Positions 33,376 through 44,628 of a stretch of 64,000 nt of DNA are shown here, piece by piece (positions within the stretch are counted from its first letter, which is position 1; each line of letters begins with the position of its first letter). This DNA is from Allodiplogaster sudhausi (lineage: Eukaryota; Nematoda; Chromadorea; Rhabditida; Diplogasteridae): positions 2,636,001-2,700,000 of the forward strand of contig CALZFC010000045.1 of NCBI GenBank assembly GCA_945643635.1. The letters run 5' to 3'. The position numbers and the translations under genes are program-made. Below the pieces are notes generated by a model. The model saw only the letters and a list, made by a program, of their open reading frames with translations, made no database searches and had not been told where the DNA came from.

Positions 33376-36300
33376 TCAGCTAAGAATGAGAGCGGAGAGC
33401 TTGGCAAACGCCGTCATATTCAGCTCCTCCACAGAAGTCATCTGCTCGTAGAACGGCTTCGGCTTGTACAGGCGACAGCCTAAAAGGCGAATTCAATTAT
33501 GATTTATTGTTTAAATCTGCTTCCCTACAAAAGTCGCAGATATTCATAGAAACAATTAGAATGAAGCAATAACGGAATAGATTTGCTCATTGCTTACACA
33601 ACATTTTCAAATAAATGAAAGCTTTAGAGGTATAGATTTGTTTACCTCTCTCGACCCAGACAACATTCTTGATTGGATTCGCGTCGCTAAGGTCGAGAGT
33701 GTTGAGTTGGAAGGCGACAAGATCAAGGCGGCCGTCCACGAGTTGAACACCGCGAGTGACCACCGGAGAGGAGGAGAGGTCTCTGAAGGACAGTAAACGC
33801 ATTCGAATTAGCCGGCTCAAATAACATTTTTTTTAAGACATATTATTTCTTATCAAAGAATAAACGCTACTTTCAGACCATTTCGACGAATACAGAAAGC
33901 AAATGTATTCGTATCATTTCCCATCATCCAACATCTATGCATAGAAACGCGGGAAAGACTTGCTCACCGATCCTTGCCCAGTTTCATGGCCTCAGCAACA
34001 GCAGCGCCGAATGTATAAAGAATGGCATTTGCGGCATTCTGCTCCCTGAAATCATCACAACCAACTCACCATCAGCCAATTTAACTGACTTTACTGTGAA
34101 AATGGTAAATACCCAATATTTCTCACAACAACAGGAACAGTCAGGTGATTGCATAGTTTTTTTTTTATAGGATTCTTTCCTAAATAGCCTACTTACGTTG
34201 TCCAAGGATACTTCTGATTCTGCTCGCGGGCCCACAGAATGGCATGGACGCGAAGTGACGATGCATACAGAGAACGGGCTAGGATCGAATCTCTCAAATT
34301 AATTAAGATTACTATTCTCGAAGACATTTCAAGTTATGCAACATAAAGGTAATGAACTCCGTTTAACTTTTTCATGGTAAAAGTGATTTGAAAAAGTCTT
34401 CAGATGTTTGACACAGTATTGCACAAAAGGGCATAAATTTCACCAAATACGGTGGAGCTTTTTTTTTTTGTAAAAGCAAACGAAATGGTCAGAATGAAAA
34501 GCGAAGGGATAAAGAACAAAACATTTGAAGCGTGAGCTGGCCAAAGACCCATCATTCACCTGTTGTAAATGTGATCAGAACCGAGGTCGATTATTGGCGA
34601 GATCGGGTACACTGACTCAAGTTGAGTGGATCTAAACAATATGCGATTTAAAACTAGATGCTCATCAAAATTACATCGGGGTTCATAATGTGATTAGAAG
34701 ATATTTCGGTATCTCCATCTAGCAGCGACTAACTTGAGCTCTTCGACCTCCTCCTTGGTCGCCCATGTTGCTGTCTTCCGTTCAAGAGTTGTCTGCGCAG
34801 TGAGATGTGGCTGGCCACGCACAACGAGTGGCCGATCTTGGAATAGGGGCGGGGTGGAGAGACACGCAGAGAAGGGCTCGTCTCGATCCAGTCTACATAT
34901 ATACTTTTTATTCTGATTAACACAATTACTCCTTTTGTCATTTCCTCAATTTCCTTTTAAAAAAATCCGTGAGATCATCTTGGAAAATACAAATAATGTT
35001 ACTACGACACCGATTAACTATTATTTCATTTAATCAAAGAACAGAGGAGCTCATCAGCATGATTAGGTTGCCCAGCTTGGATATTCAGCTGTACGCATGC
35101 CTAATACAGTTAAAAATTATTTCCACGGTATTCTGCATCCATTACCTTATTCTGTTCAGAAATTCATGTTATCAGCAAACGTACCATTCGGAATAGTGAT
35201 CTCTCTAAACCACACTTATCCACAAAATTTCGACATAATGCAATTCATTTTAGAAAAGAATCCCAACCTGAAGTGCTCCATGCTGACGGTCCCACTCTCA
35301 GCAGCGGCGAGCAGGATGTGACGGTAGAGATTGTTCAGGATGATATTCCTTGAAAACAGAGTCGGAGAATCATCCAAGCAGTATAAAACTCAACAGGTGA
35401 ACTAGTCAAGATGCTTACCCTCTCTTAACAACGGGAGTTCCATGAACTCTCGGATGCGTGACCCAGAAGAGAACGGGGTCGAAGCGGCGAGGCAGCTTCT
35501 CCAGGGTTGGATCGTAGCGTTCGCCATGCAGAATGGAATCACGCACCTAGATTGGTAAAGTATGCAAACGTTAACACCGGAAACAGCACTTCATATACAC
35601 CTTTAAAAGTACTTGAAAAATAAATACCTTATCCTCATCAAAGTCTACCAGAGCATTCTTGAGGATGTGCTCAGGGAATGAGGTGCGAAGGATCGCCTTC
35701 GAGATTACGCAAGCCTAAAAATGCTTGACAGTAGGTTGAAGGAACAGATGGACTGTTTTCATTCTATCACTGGAACACGAAAAAAACATCAAAAATCCCG
35801 TGAAGTGAAAAAAACAACTTAAAAAAAACTGTTGTGCTGGCAGCAAGGACAATTATTCGTTGAAAGAAAGCGTAATAACTAGAATAGCAAGTATAATTAT
35901 CGGACAATAAAGCAGAAATAACATAGAAAGCAAATATTAACTTGAGCCATTCCGTCGCTCATGGGATCAGAGCCATCGAAGAGAAGGCTAGCGACTTCGT
36001 TGAATAGTGGATGATCCTTAGTGATCAAGCACACAATAATTTCATTCCTTATCGCATAAAACAACCATCACTAGCAAACAGGATTTCTTGAAGAGTAATA
36101 AAGATGAAATGTCTTGAAAGACCTTGATAGCTGCGAGATTCGCAGTCTTTTTTTGTCGTTGTTGATGTGTCGACTGTGCGGCTTGTACAGACTCAGATTC
36201 GAAGAATCCCTTCGCATTTGGGTCGTGAACCGTCACGCCTAGTTCCTGGAAGGAATGCATGTTGTAGGCAGGCAGTAGATATTCTTGAGTTGCCCACACA

Positions 36301-36706
36301 TATGGTAGTGGAATGGAATACTTCTGATTGCTCGCAAATTGCAATTCACGTATATGAGCCTCTGATAAACGAGAAGGGCAACAAAGGTGTGCCACAATGA
36401 TAAGATAGGGTGACTCGTTCAGCACAATCGATACAAAACAGTCCTTGATAACTACAGCATCTGAGAAACTCACGAACCGCTGAACAACCATCACTGAGAC
36501 AACCATCTGTCGATATTTTAACCTTCCAAGTCTTTCAAGGAGGAATGCTTCCCAAGCATCACTTGTTCAAACTAAGCAACCTTGATGGCATCGGGGACAA
36601 CGAAGCGGGTCATTGGTCGCTGGTTGCGTGCGTTGAGGATCTGCTTGAAGATACGCGTGTCCATCTTTCCCCATTGCTTCACTGGCCGGTATTTTCGGAA
36701 GACCAT
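33376..36706 (-). CDS. MRPL37: Mitochondrial large ribosomal subunit protein mL37
   Basis: A structural protein of the mitochondrial large ribosomal subunit. Twelve or so exons run from 36706 (MVFRKYRPVKQWGKM) to the TGA at 33376 (..FAKLSALILS). Diagnostic blocks are LESVYPISPIIDLGSDHIYN (about 34565-34630), NAANAILYTFGAAVAEAMKL (about 33970-34045), and DGRLDLVAFQLNTLDLSDAN with VVWVERG (about 33640-33730), all in the order found in human MRPL37. Middle exons carry YSIPLPYVWATQEYLLPAYN (about 36270), EHILKNALVDFDEDK (about 35640) and RFDPVLFWVTHPRVHGTPVV (about 35440). It ends about 265 bp before the PGGT1B start, so the two may share an operon. Confidence 0.87.
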
Positions 36707-37612
36707 GATGAATTCAACTGAAGAATATTTTTAACCTTGAAAGTGGTAGACCAGATTAAAGTGTTCAAACCAGCACATTAACTAAATATCTTTGCATCCA
36801 AAAGTCTACAGGTAACTAACCAATTACAAAAGCAAACGATAGCGAAGAAATAAGGTTTTATTTATAAAAAAAAAAGCATTTTGAAATTACCACTCGAGAA
36901 ATATTTTGTACGAATGATCCTCAGAACGCGCAAAATGTAAGTTCAGCGGGGCGCATGAGTTTCTTCTAGTCAAATTGTAGATCATTCTTTTTTCAAGCTC
37001 AATCTCCATTGTCTATCCTCCTCTCTTTTTATCACATTTCCATGTTTGAATCCCTCGCTTTCTTCGTCACGAATTTTTTATTGTTTTCTTTTTCTCACTC
37101 GCCCCTCTCTCTTGTCTCCCTGGTAGTCTCTCTCCAATCCTCTTCTTTTCTTCTTAAATTTCTCATGTCAACAACTCCTCTTTTATCACGTCTATCTGTT
37201 CGCATCGAGAGGAACAACACGAACTCGGAAAATAGAAGCATTTGTAATCTATCTAGCAGCAGTGATAGGTTGTAATTTGCCAGTGGTCAACAACGAGAAC
37301 AGCAAGCACATTATTGCGAGGAACTGGCCGAAGGAAGGGAATGCACCAGAAAGGGTAAAAAGCGACCAGCACGAGCAGTACCGATAACAACTTACATCAT
37401 AAATTTAGCTTTAAGCTTAGTTTGATTTTCTTCGACAAATCGAAAAAACGGTCACCTAAGGAAAGTCAGCCGAGAGGCAACAAAAAAAAGAATTAGCGTA
37501 GAGACAAGAAAAAAAATATAAAAATGGAATGATTCGCGAGCAATCCAACGACGCAAAAACAACAACAAATAAACAACACAGCTTCAATAAACAAGTTCAT
37601 TAAAGTAAAAAA
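36707..37612. other. Intergenic region upstream of MRPL37
   Basis: About 900 bp with no supported gene. Contains several A-rich runs and a CT-rich stretch near 37010-37190. An 88-residue open frame there lacks splice or family support. Confidence 0.4.
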
Positions 37613-37777
37613 TCATTCAAAAATCATAATAATTATTTTCTGGGGATCGTTGAAAAAGAATAAATTTAAATTGGATGGTTGCATGTCGATGATGGAGTAG
37701 GCAACCTCGTAAAGCGAATTGTTGAGTGAGAGAAGCTGGCGAAGAAAAAGAGATGGAATTCACGGTAGAGAGTACAG

Positions 37778-37862
<85 letters not shown>

Positions 37863-38148
37863 CAGACGAATGGATCCTCAGAAACAGTTTGTCTGCTATT
37901 TAGTTACCAAGTAGATTCTCGTCAAGTACTTCTTCAGTTCCGGCTGTTCCAAAACCTTGCTATTCAAGGGAAACGCAACCTGCAAAGATTAGTCATTGGG
38001 GCATCAGCTTCATTTAGGATCACTAAGGTAAGGAAAGAAGTGGACAGAGAAGACAAAATGGAATCAAAACAGCAATCACTGCGATTTGTTAAGAAATAAC
38101 AACAAAAATTAGGCGAAGTGAGAGCAAGTGAGAGAGAGAGACACAGAA

Positions 38149-38183
<35 letters not shown>

Positions 38184-39399
38184 AAGAGAGAGATGCGAAG
38201 AGTAAACAAAATGAAACAGAAATTTAAAACGAAGGTTGGTAGGGACAGAGAAAGAGAGAAACATACTTTGATCTTGGTGTCGTTTTCCTTCATCGTCCCG
38301 TCGATAATTAGAATGACGCAGGACGCCCGAGTTTGGTGGAAACTTGCGCGAGCAGTGATGGCAAGGATGCGAGTCCGAATTGTCAGTGTCGCAGCTTCCC
38401 TCACGTCTCTGGCAACGTACTTCGGACTGATCACCTGAAAACAACTCACTCTTTCGAGCTCTCTCATCCGTCTCTTTGTCAGCGAACTCGTTACGAACAG
38501 AACAATAGTGAAATATTCTAAACTTCTCCCACGACTGACTTTCATTTCCTTCCTCTTCTGCTCTGGGGTTGATCCTTGTCCTTTTCCTTCCCTCCTCCTC
38601 TGCCATCTCGGAATGTCTTCTGCGAGAGTTCTCTGCTCCTCTCTTAATCTCCTTCTTCACGCTCCCTCTTCTCTTCTTTCTAATCTCTTCTTCCTCGCTC
38701 GATGAGCCTCCCATTCGAGTCGGAGTGAGGTCACGGTCTGCAAACAACAACTCAATTTCTAAAAAAAAATCCAAAAAGTTTATCTACCATTACGCTAACG
38801 GCAACAAATACTTCAGGTTTAAACATTAAACGGTAAAGGACTTCTTACCCTGAGTGTGTGCCACCTTGGCGGGAGGCTGCGGTCCCTTCTTCTTCTTCTT
38901 CTCTGTCACCACCTCCTGCTCTTCTCCTTCTTCATTCATCGCCTGCTCCGTGAGCTCGGCGCATTTTGCTTTGCCGAGTGAAGTCTGAAAATAGGGACGA
39001 TCTAATTTTTTTAATGCAAGAACTATTTTGATGTTCTAAAAAATCTAAACAACTAAATTAATAAAGTAGGCGCTTTTGGTTTCTTACAAGCAAATCATCG
39101 ACCACCTTCAGCTACCAACCTCCTTGTGCTTTTCAAGTTGTTCGACTTGCGCTGATGAAGAGATCTGAGATAACTGAAAAAATTGGTTATAAAAGTAAAC
39201 TTAAAAGTACTGAACACACCGTGCTGCTCTGGTCTCCATCACGCATCACTTCCACTGCCTGCTGCCCTTCGTTCGCAGCCTCGGCACTTCTCGGGAGCTT
39301 GTCAGCCAGATTCTCCAGCTTGCGTGCCACCGTAATGGCTTGATGTTGCCGCTTCAGCCATTCGCACGCCTCATTCACCGTTTCTTGCCCATGGCGACG
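37613..39399 (-). CDS. Unrecognised Lys/Glu-rich protein, 5' end not found
   Basis: At least seven exons join with good splice sites. The 5'-most seen starts after a CTTTCCAG acceptor at 39399 (RRHGQETVNEACEWLKRQHQ), a helical segment. Next are LSQISSSAQVEQLEKHKE (about 39125-39180), a Lys-rich exon with VVTEKKKKKGPQPPAKVAH (about 38850-38985) and a charged, probably disordered exon (DRDLTPTRMGGSSSEEEEI, about 38510-38740). More ordered-looking exons follow: VISPKYVARDVREAATLTIR (about 38275-38435), AFPLNSKVLEQPELKKYLTR (about 37915-37980) and NNSLYEVAYSIIDMQPSNLN, ending ..KIIIIMIFE and TGA. No family is recognised. The Lys-rich middle suggests a nuclear protein, but that is inference. One exon junction near 38430-38510 has several possible donors. 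The initiator must lie upstream of 39.4 kb and was not identified. Confidence 0.55.
37779..37862. repeat. GA microsatellite in the unrecognised minus-strand gene
   Basis: About 84 bp of (GA)n with AAAG interruptions, upstream of the final acceptor in the transcript direction. A second tract lies at 38128-38194. Confidence 0.85.
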
Positions 39400-39403
39400 C
39401 TGG

Positions 39404-40217
39404 AAAGAGGAAAAAGATCATAGGCATTCCTAAATGTTTTTATTACATCAACGCTTCAGTAAGCTTGTTTTGCTGCATGACTATATATTTTTCCATAGAT
39501 ATGTATACAATTTATTTGCTTATCGGGCAACGCGCTGCCCGGGGATCTATCATAACGTGGTGCACCTTTTATAATACCTTCATTAATATTTGAGTTATAC
39601 AGTATGCTTGTTTCTTATTTAAAGGCTTCAGAAAGAAGAATCCTGGGTTTTATCCATAGATAGCGTCGCTTCAGGCGTACTCAGAAAACACGACAGCGGT
39701 CTCACCATTCACACTAAAGCCTTAAATGCCATTTACCTTCTAACAATACAACCAGCGGTATACAAAGTCAGAAGAACTCGATGCTGCCAGAAATGATAGG
39801 AGTAAAAATTTTCAAAGCTACTGAAAATAGTTGGTAAGCTTACACATGTACATATGTGTATCTTAAAGTAAAAAAAATAATTATGTTGGCCATTTTCACT
39901 TGAGATGATGAGGAACAAGAAATGAGCAACGGTCATTAAATAAGAATGATTATTCTGCTTGCTACAGTTTCAGCCGAGGTTGGCGATGAAAGCCTGTCTT
40001 CTGTTCTTCATAGTTATCTTCATGAATTTCCTGCCTGTGTACAATGTCAATAATAGAATGGTTAGTGAGAAGCGGGACGAGTAGTCCATGTCTCTCTCAC
40101 AGCCCTCCCCTTTCACCATCAGCTAGCTTTGTTTTGTACAATATCCATCAACACCTTCCCTTCTTCATCGCCTCTCTGTGTCTAGTTCTTCTTCCCTTTC
40201 TTTCCTCTATCTCTCAT

Positions 40218-40248
<31 letters not shown>

Positions 40249-40696
40249 TCAATTCATGCAAATCCTCTCCTGCACTCCCTTATTGGGTGCGCACTCCCCC
40301 TCTGCCCTTCTGCCTACACACAATCTGTCCCCAGTGTGTGCTTCATTCAGGTTGCCTAATTATGAGCAGAGAAGGAGAGAGAGAGGCTTGCCAGGTGGTT
40401 CCTATAACAACAGGGATCGTGGAAGGGAGGAAGAGAAAGAGAGGGGGCAGAGAGTAAGACCATACGAGGAAGAGAGAGAGGGAGAGAAAGAGAGAATGCA
40501 CTATGTCTTTCTGCCCACAATCCTTTCCGCAGAGTGATTTTCGTCGTCAACCTAAGGCGATAGTTAATTTTCATAAATGATACCTTAACTTATACATTCT
40601 TTTTCAGTTTAATCCTTTTTTCCATGTCCACTGAGTGCAGAAAGATGTGATCGGCTTCTCTCCGTTCTCTCGTCTCAGCTCTCCCCTTTTCCTGCA
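39404..40696. other. Divergent intergenic region
   Basis: Separates a minus-strand gene from the plus-strand coiled-coil gene. It must hold the missing 5' exon(s) of the former and the promoter of the latter. A CT microsatellite lies at 40209-40248 and a GA-rich tract at 40370-40495. No further feature could be supported. Confidence 0.4.
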
Positions 40697-41890
40697 ATGT
40701 CCACCGCTAATTCTTCGCCTCGAGCAGCAGGCGAAGTTGACGAACTCAACCGCATTCTTGAGGTCTCCCATTTCATCTTCACCTCCTTTCTTGAACATTT
40801 TCTCTATTTTTCTGACCCCTACTGTCGGTCATCTCCCTCGACCTGTCTCTTTTTCTCTCACTCTCTCGTGTTTCCTTATCTCTCTCCCCCTGTCTCTTTC
40901 TGTCCCTCTCTTTTCTAGGTAGAGCGTCGTCTGGTGCTGCGTACGCAAGAGAACTATCGAGTGCTGAAGGAGAAGTGTGTCTCTCTCGTGGAAGAGTGCC
41001 GCGAGCTGCGCGCTGCCAATCAGCGAGTAACCCTCGAATCTGTGAATCTGTTGCTTTCCTGACGCATTAAAAAAAGATAAAAAAGTAACAGAGGAAAATC
41101 TCAATATAATATGAATTTTTTTTTCGTCAGCTTCTCCTCGAAAACGAAGATCTTCGGAGAGCTCGCAGCGCTGATGAACATCTTGCAGAGAGAAGCAGAC
41201 AAGTCGTCAGAGAGCTGGATCAGTGCACGCGGTAATAGGAAGATATTTATATAGACTGAGAGAGAGAGAGAGATACAAAAGGGAAAGAGTGCAGAGAGAT
41301 AGAGAAGGAAATGAGTTTAAGAGACAGGATAGTTGAAGGATAGAAGCTATCGTTTGGAATGATAACCCATACTTATTATTGTGCTTCTTCAGACAACGTG
41401 TTGAAAAGGCTCGACACTCGGATGTTGATGCCGTGGAAGAGTTGCAGCGCGTCTTTCGCAAGGTTCCTTCTCAATTCCCCATTTTGTTCCTTTTCATTTT
41501 TTGTCATTTTATCTTCTGAGATGTCTGCAGCATAATTGTTACTCACATTCTGCTTGTTTTCAGGAGATTGCGGACCAAGAGGCGGAAACTATGAGGGAGC
41601 GCAGGCTGAGGGATGAACTCGTTGAGGAGAATGATCATCTACTCGCCGGTATTTTTGAATCATTTAAATGAAGTGTAGTTCATGGTTACATTTACTGATT
41701 TTAAAGCTTCTGAATGGTTATTAAAAAATTTACTCAAAAGTAAAAAAAAATTCCTTCAGAAATTCGCGACATGCGTGCGGCAGAGCGAGAGAACGAGCGA
41801 ACCCGGCGTATGGAGGTAGACAAGCTGACCAGGCAAATTGAGCAGCTGGTGGATAGCGGACAAGGGGAACCCTTTGGGTACGTCTAGGGA

Positions 41891-41946
<56 letters not shown>

Positions 41947-42829
41947 GAACAAGGGAGATAGAGAGAGATACATATAGTTATGATGGAAAGAGAGTAGGGC
42001 AAAGATTAAACTAAAGCGGAATGTGAAGTTCTCTAAATTTGTCCTGACAAGACAACTTTCTTTCGTTTTCCAATCACTAATTCTCGCCATGCAGGAAGGA
42101 ACGCGAGTCTTTCCTGCAGAGTGCCTTGGAGCGTCTTCGCGAGCGATGCGGCGATCTGGAGGAGAAACTCATGCAGGTCGGTCGGAGACAACTAAATGCC
42201 TATTTACTTGTCTGGATAAACAAAATGACTATTTCTTTGAAATCATTCAAAAGAGACATTCTTAGGCGTGTTGTCTTTGCTGCTTCAGTGATCTTTGACG
42301 TATGGGTAAAGAATGAGAAGAAAGAAAGAGCCCAAAAAAGAAGCAGCTGCAAACAAAGAAATGCTGGCCCTTCCGGAATGAGCGCCTGAGGTTTGAGCAG
42401 CAATTATTTCTCCCATGACTTGGACGGCGGAGAGTGCTTCGGATGGAGGGCGGGCGTGGAGGAGAAGAATAGAGGGGGGGGGCCTTGAATGGAACGATGG
42501 GGGGAGAGAAGTGGTCATTTTTGGTATGATGCAGTGTAGCATTCGCATTCCTGCATTCTGACGATCCTTTTTGGTCGTTGCATATGCTATTCTCTCCTTA
42601 TTACATTGTGACATCTTTATAATTCTTTGTTGTATTAAACGAATAAAAACTAAATTAGATAAGTACCTAGATAAACATATCTATAATATATAAGCGATCT
42701 CTGCAGGCTTCTCGTGACGCGTCGCGCGCTGCGGCGGAGAACGGCGAGCGGACACAGCGTCTGGAGCGGCAGATCGCGGACGAGAGTGCGGCTCGCGCGG
42801 AAGCAGAGGCTACTAGGGCAAGGTTTGTG

Positions 42830-42886
<57 letters not shown>

Positions 42887-42963
42887 TGAGAGAGAAAGGC
42901 AGAGAGGAGGGAGAGAGAGAGAGTGAGCGAATGAGAAGCAGGGAGAGAGAGAGAGGAAATTGT

Positions 42964-43008
<45 letters not shown>

Positions 43009-44155
43009 CATGTGCAGGAGTGAGAGAGTACGTTGATGCTCTTCAGGCTACTGTCTGAATTGTCACAGATGAAGGAGCGCCTCAGGCAAAAGGACGAGCG
43101 CGCAGCGGAGCTAGCGAGGTCCAATTCTCAGTCTTTAATTAAACACTTCAAAATGCTAGTATTTTATGTGATCGTTCTAGGTAGTAATAGAGAATAAGGA
43201 ATAGTTAGCAATTTCTCAAACAAACCTGAGTAGGCACGCGTCTGAACTTCTCTCGTCTCGCGCCGCTCTCGAAGCGGAAGCGGCAGCGCGTGAGCGAGCA
43301 GCGGCTGCCGCACGCGACGCGGCGGCTGCCGAGCACGAGAGACGACTCGCGGCACTCGAGGCGAGGCTCGCACGACAAAACGAGCAGAACAGAGGTCAGC
43401 GATTGACAAGAGTTCTGTTATCCGCCCGACAATAAATGTTGATAAGGAAAGGTCTTTTCCAGAGCTGACGACATCCCTCTCCAATCTGAATGCTCTACGC
43501 GAGTCCCTCCAGAGCAGCGACGAGCAACTAAAGCGGTTTGAGGCAGAGCGGCTGCTCGGCGAAGAGAGGTTGGCTTTTTTCAGAATTATTTTCGGTGCTA
43601 TACTAGTATGAATTATGCATGAATGAATCGATTCTGTATCCCTTCTTCCCTTAGACAAAAAGACGATAAAGAGCGCCAGCGAAGGGAACGCGCTGCCCAC
43701 GACGCGGAGAAGGAGGCACTGAAGAGGGAGAGAAACCGACTCGAGTTCACGCTGGCCGAGCTGAAGTAAGGCTACATCATTTTTTTAAAATTAATTTCTT
43801 CCCTCAAATTCCCATAGTTGATCTGATGGTGAGTATGAATCAACAACGATGTAATGACTTTCTTTTGCAAAACAGAAAGCGTCTGGAGACGAATCCGGAG
43901 ACGGCGGCGGAAGTGCGGCGACTGCGAGAGCAGCTACGCGACTCGGAGGACGCGCTCAGCAAGGTCACTCCTAGCTAGAACTAGGCAGAGGGAAAACAGA
44001 GAGAGAGAATGAGAGGCTGAGATTGGATTCATCCATCGTTCCAGACAAAGGAGCACTACCGAGAGTTGCTGAGGCGGATGAAGACATCGCTGCGCAATCT
44101 CGAGGCGCGCCATCGGAAGGCACAGGAGAAACTGCAGATGCACATTTTGCTGTAG
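40697..44155 (+). CDS. Long coiled-coil protein of unknown function
   Basis: Fourteen exons with consensus donors and acceptors give about 465 residues, starting MSTANSSPRAAGEVDELNRI (40697) and ending KAQEKLQMHILL with TAG at 44155. Nearly the whole chain is Glu/Arg/Leu-rich heptad sequence, for example VERRLVLRTQENYRVLKEKC (40918), ERERLRD-type helices at 41570-41880, SFLQSALERLRERCGDLEEK (42100) and an alanine-rich block AAAREREAAAAARDAAAAEH-like region (43250-43350). There is no signal peptide or membrane segment, so it is probably cytoskeletal, centrosomal or a scaffold, but no family member is recognised. GA microsatellites follow several donors immediately (41885, 42829, 43000) and the stop codon (44157). 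The strand and exon model are well supported; the function is open. Confidence 0.75.
42829..43010. repeat. GA microsatellite cluster in a coiled-coil gene intron
   Basis: About 180 bp of GA-rich repeats in three blocks. It starts 5 nt after the donor of the exon ending at about 42821, so the transcript carries purine repeats directly after the 5' splice site. Confidence 0.85.
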
Positions 44156-44156
44156 G

Positions 44157-44201
<45 letters not shown>

Positions 44202-44628
44202 AGAGAGAGAGATTGAGAAGAGAGGGCGGCGCAGTAACGGCTGTTTTGTCTTTCGTTGCCATTCCTGTACATGTTTTTTTTTTACATTATGATATGTATG
44301 TTGCAGTGAGAATAAAAGCTACAGTGAAAGAAGGAGAATTACTATACAGTAGTTGATGAGGATTATTCGCATTCTTCTAACAGCCCAAAAAAGTGAAAGT
44401 TTGTTCGCTTTTGTCGCGAGCAGCAAAGTGGGTCGCCACTTTTCTCAGCCGTCAATAACAAAGCAGCCCAGTGATGGTGAGTGAGTCTGACTTGCTTTCT
44501 TGAATTCAAGTCCAATTGACTTCATTTTCCTTCCGGGTTGCAAGATTGGATTGATTCTCTTTGTCCATTTATGAATCAAACGTAAGTTCTCACTCAATGC
44601 CAAACTAATTTTAGTTGTTTTGCTGAGT
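44156..44628. other. Spacer between two plus-strand genes
   Basis: Begins with a GA microsatellite at 44157-44217 directly after the coiled-coil stop codon. An AATAAA at about 44313 is a candidate polyadenylation signal. The remainder is upstream DNA of the DB-module gene. Confidence 0.5.

Noticed and set aside
42667..43124. Leu/Ser-rich minus-strand frames of more than 100 codons
   Set aside because: They are translations of (CT)n microsatellite and antisense of coiled-coil exons; no signal of selection.
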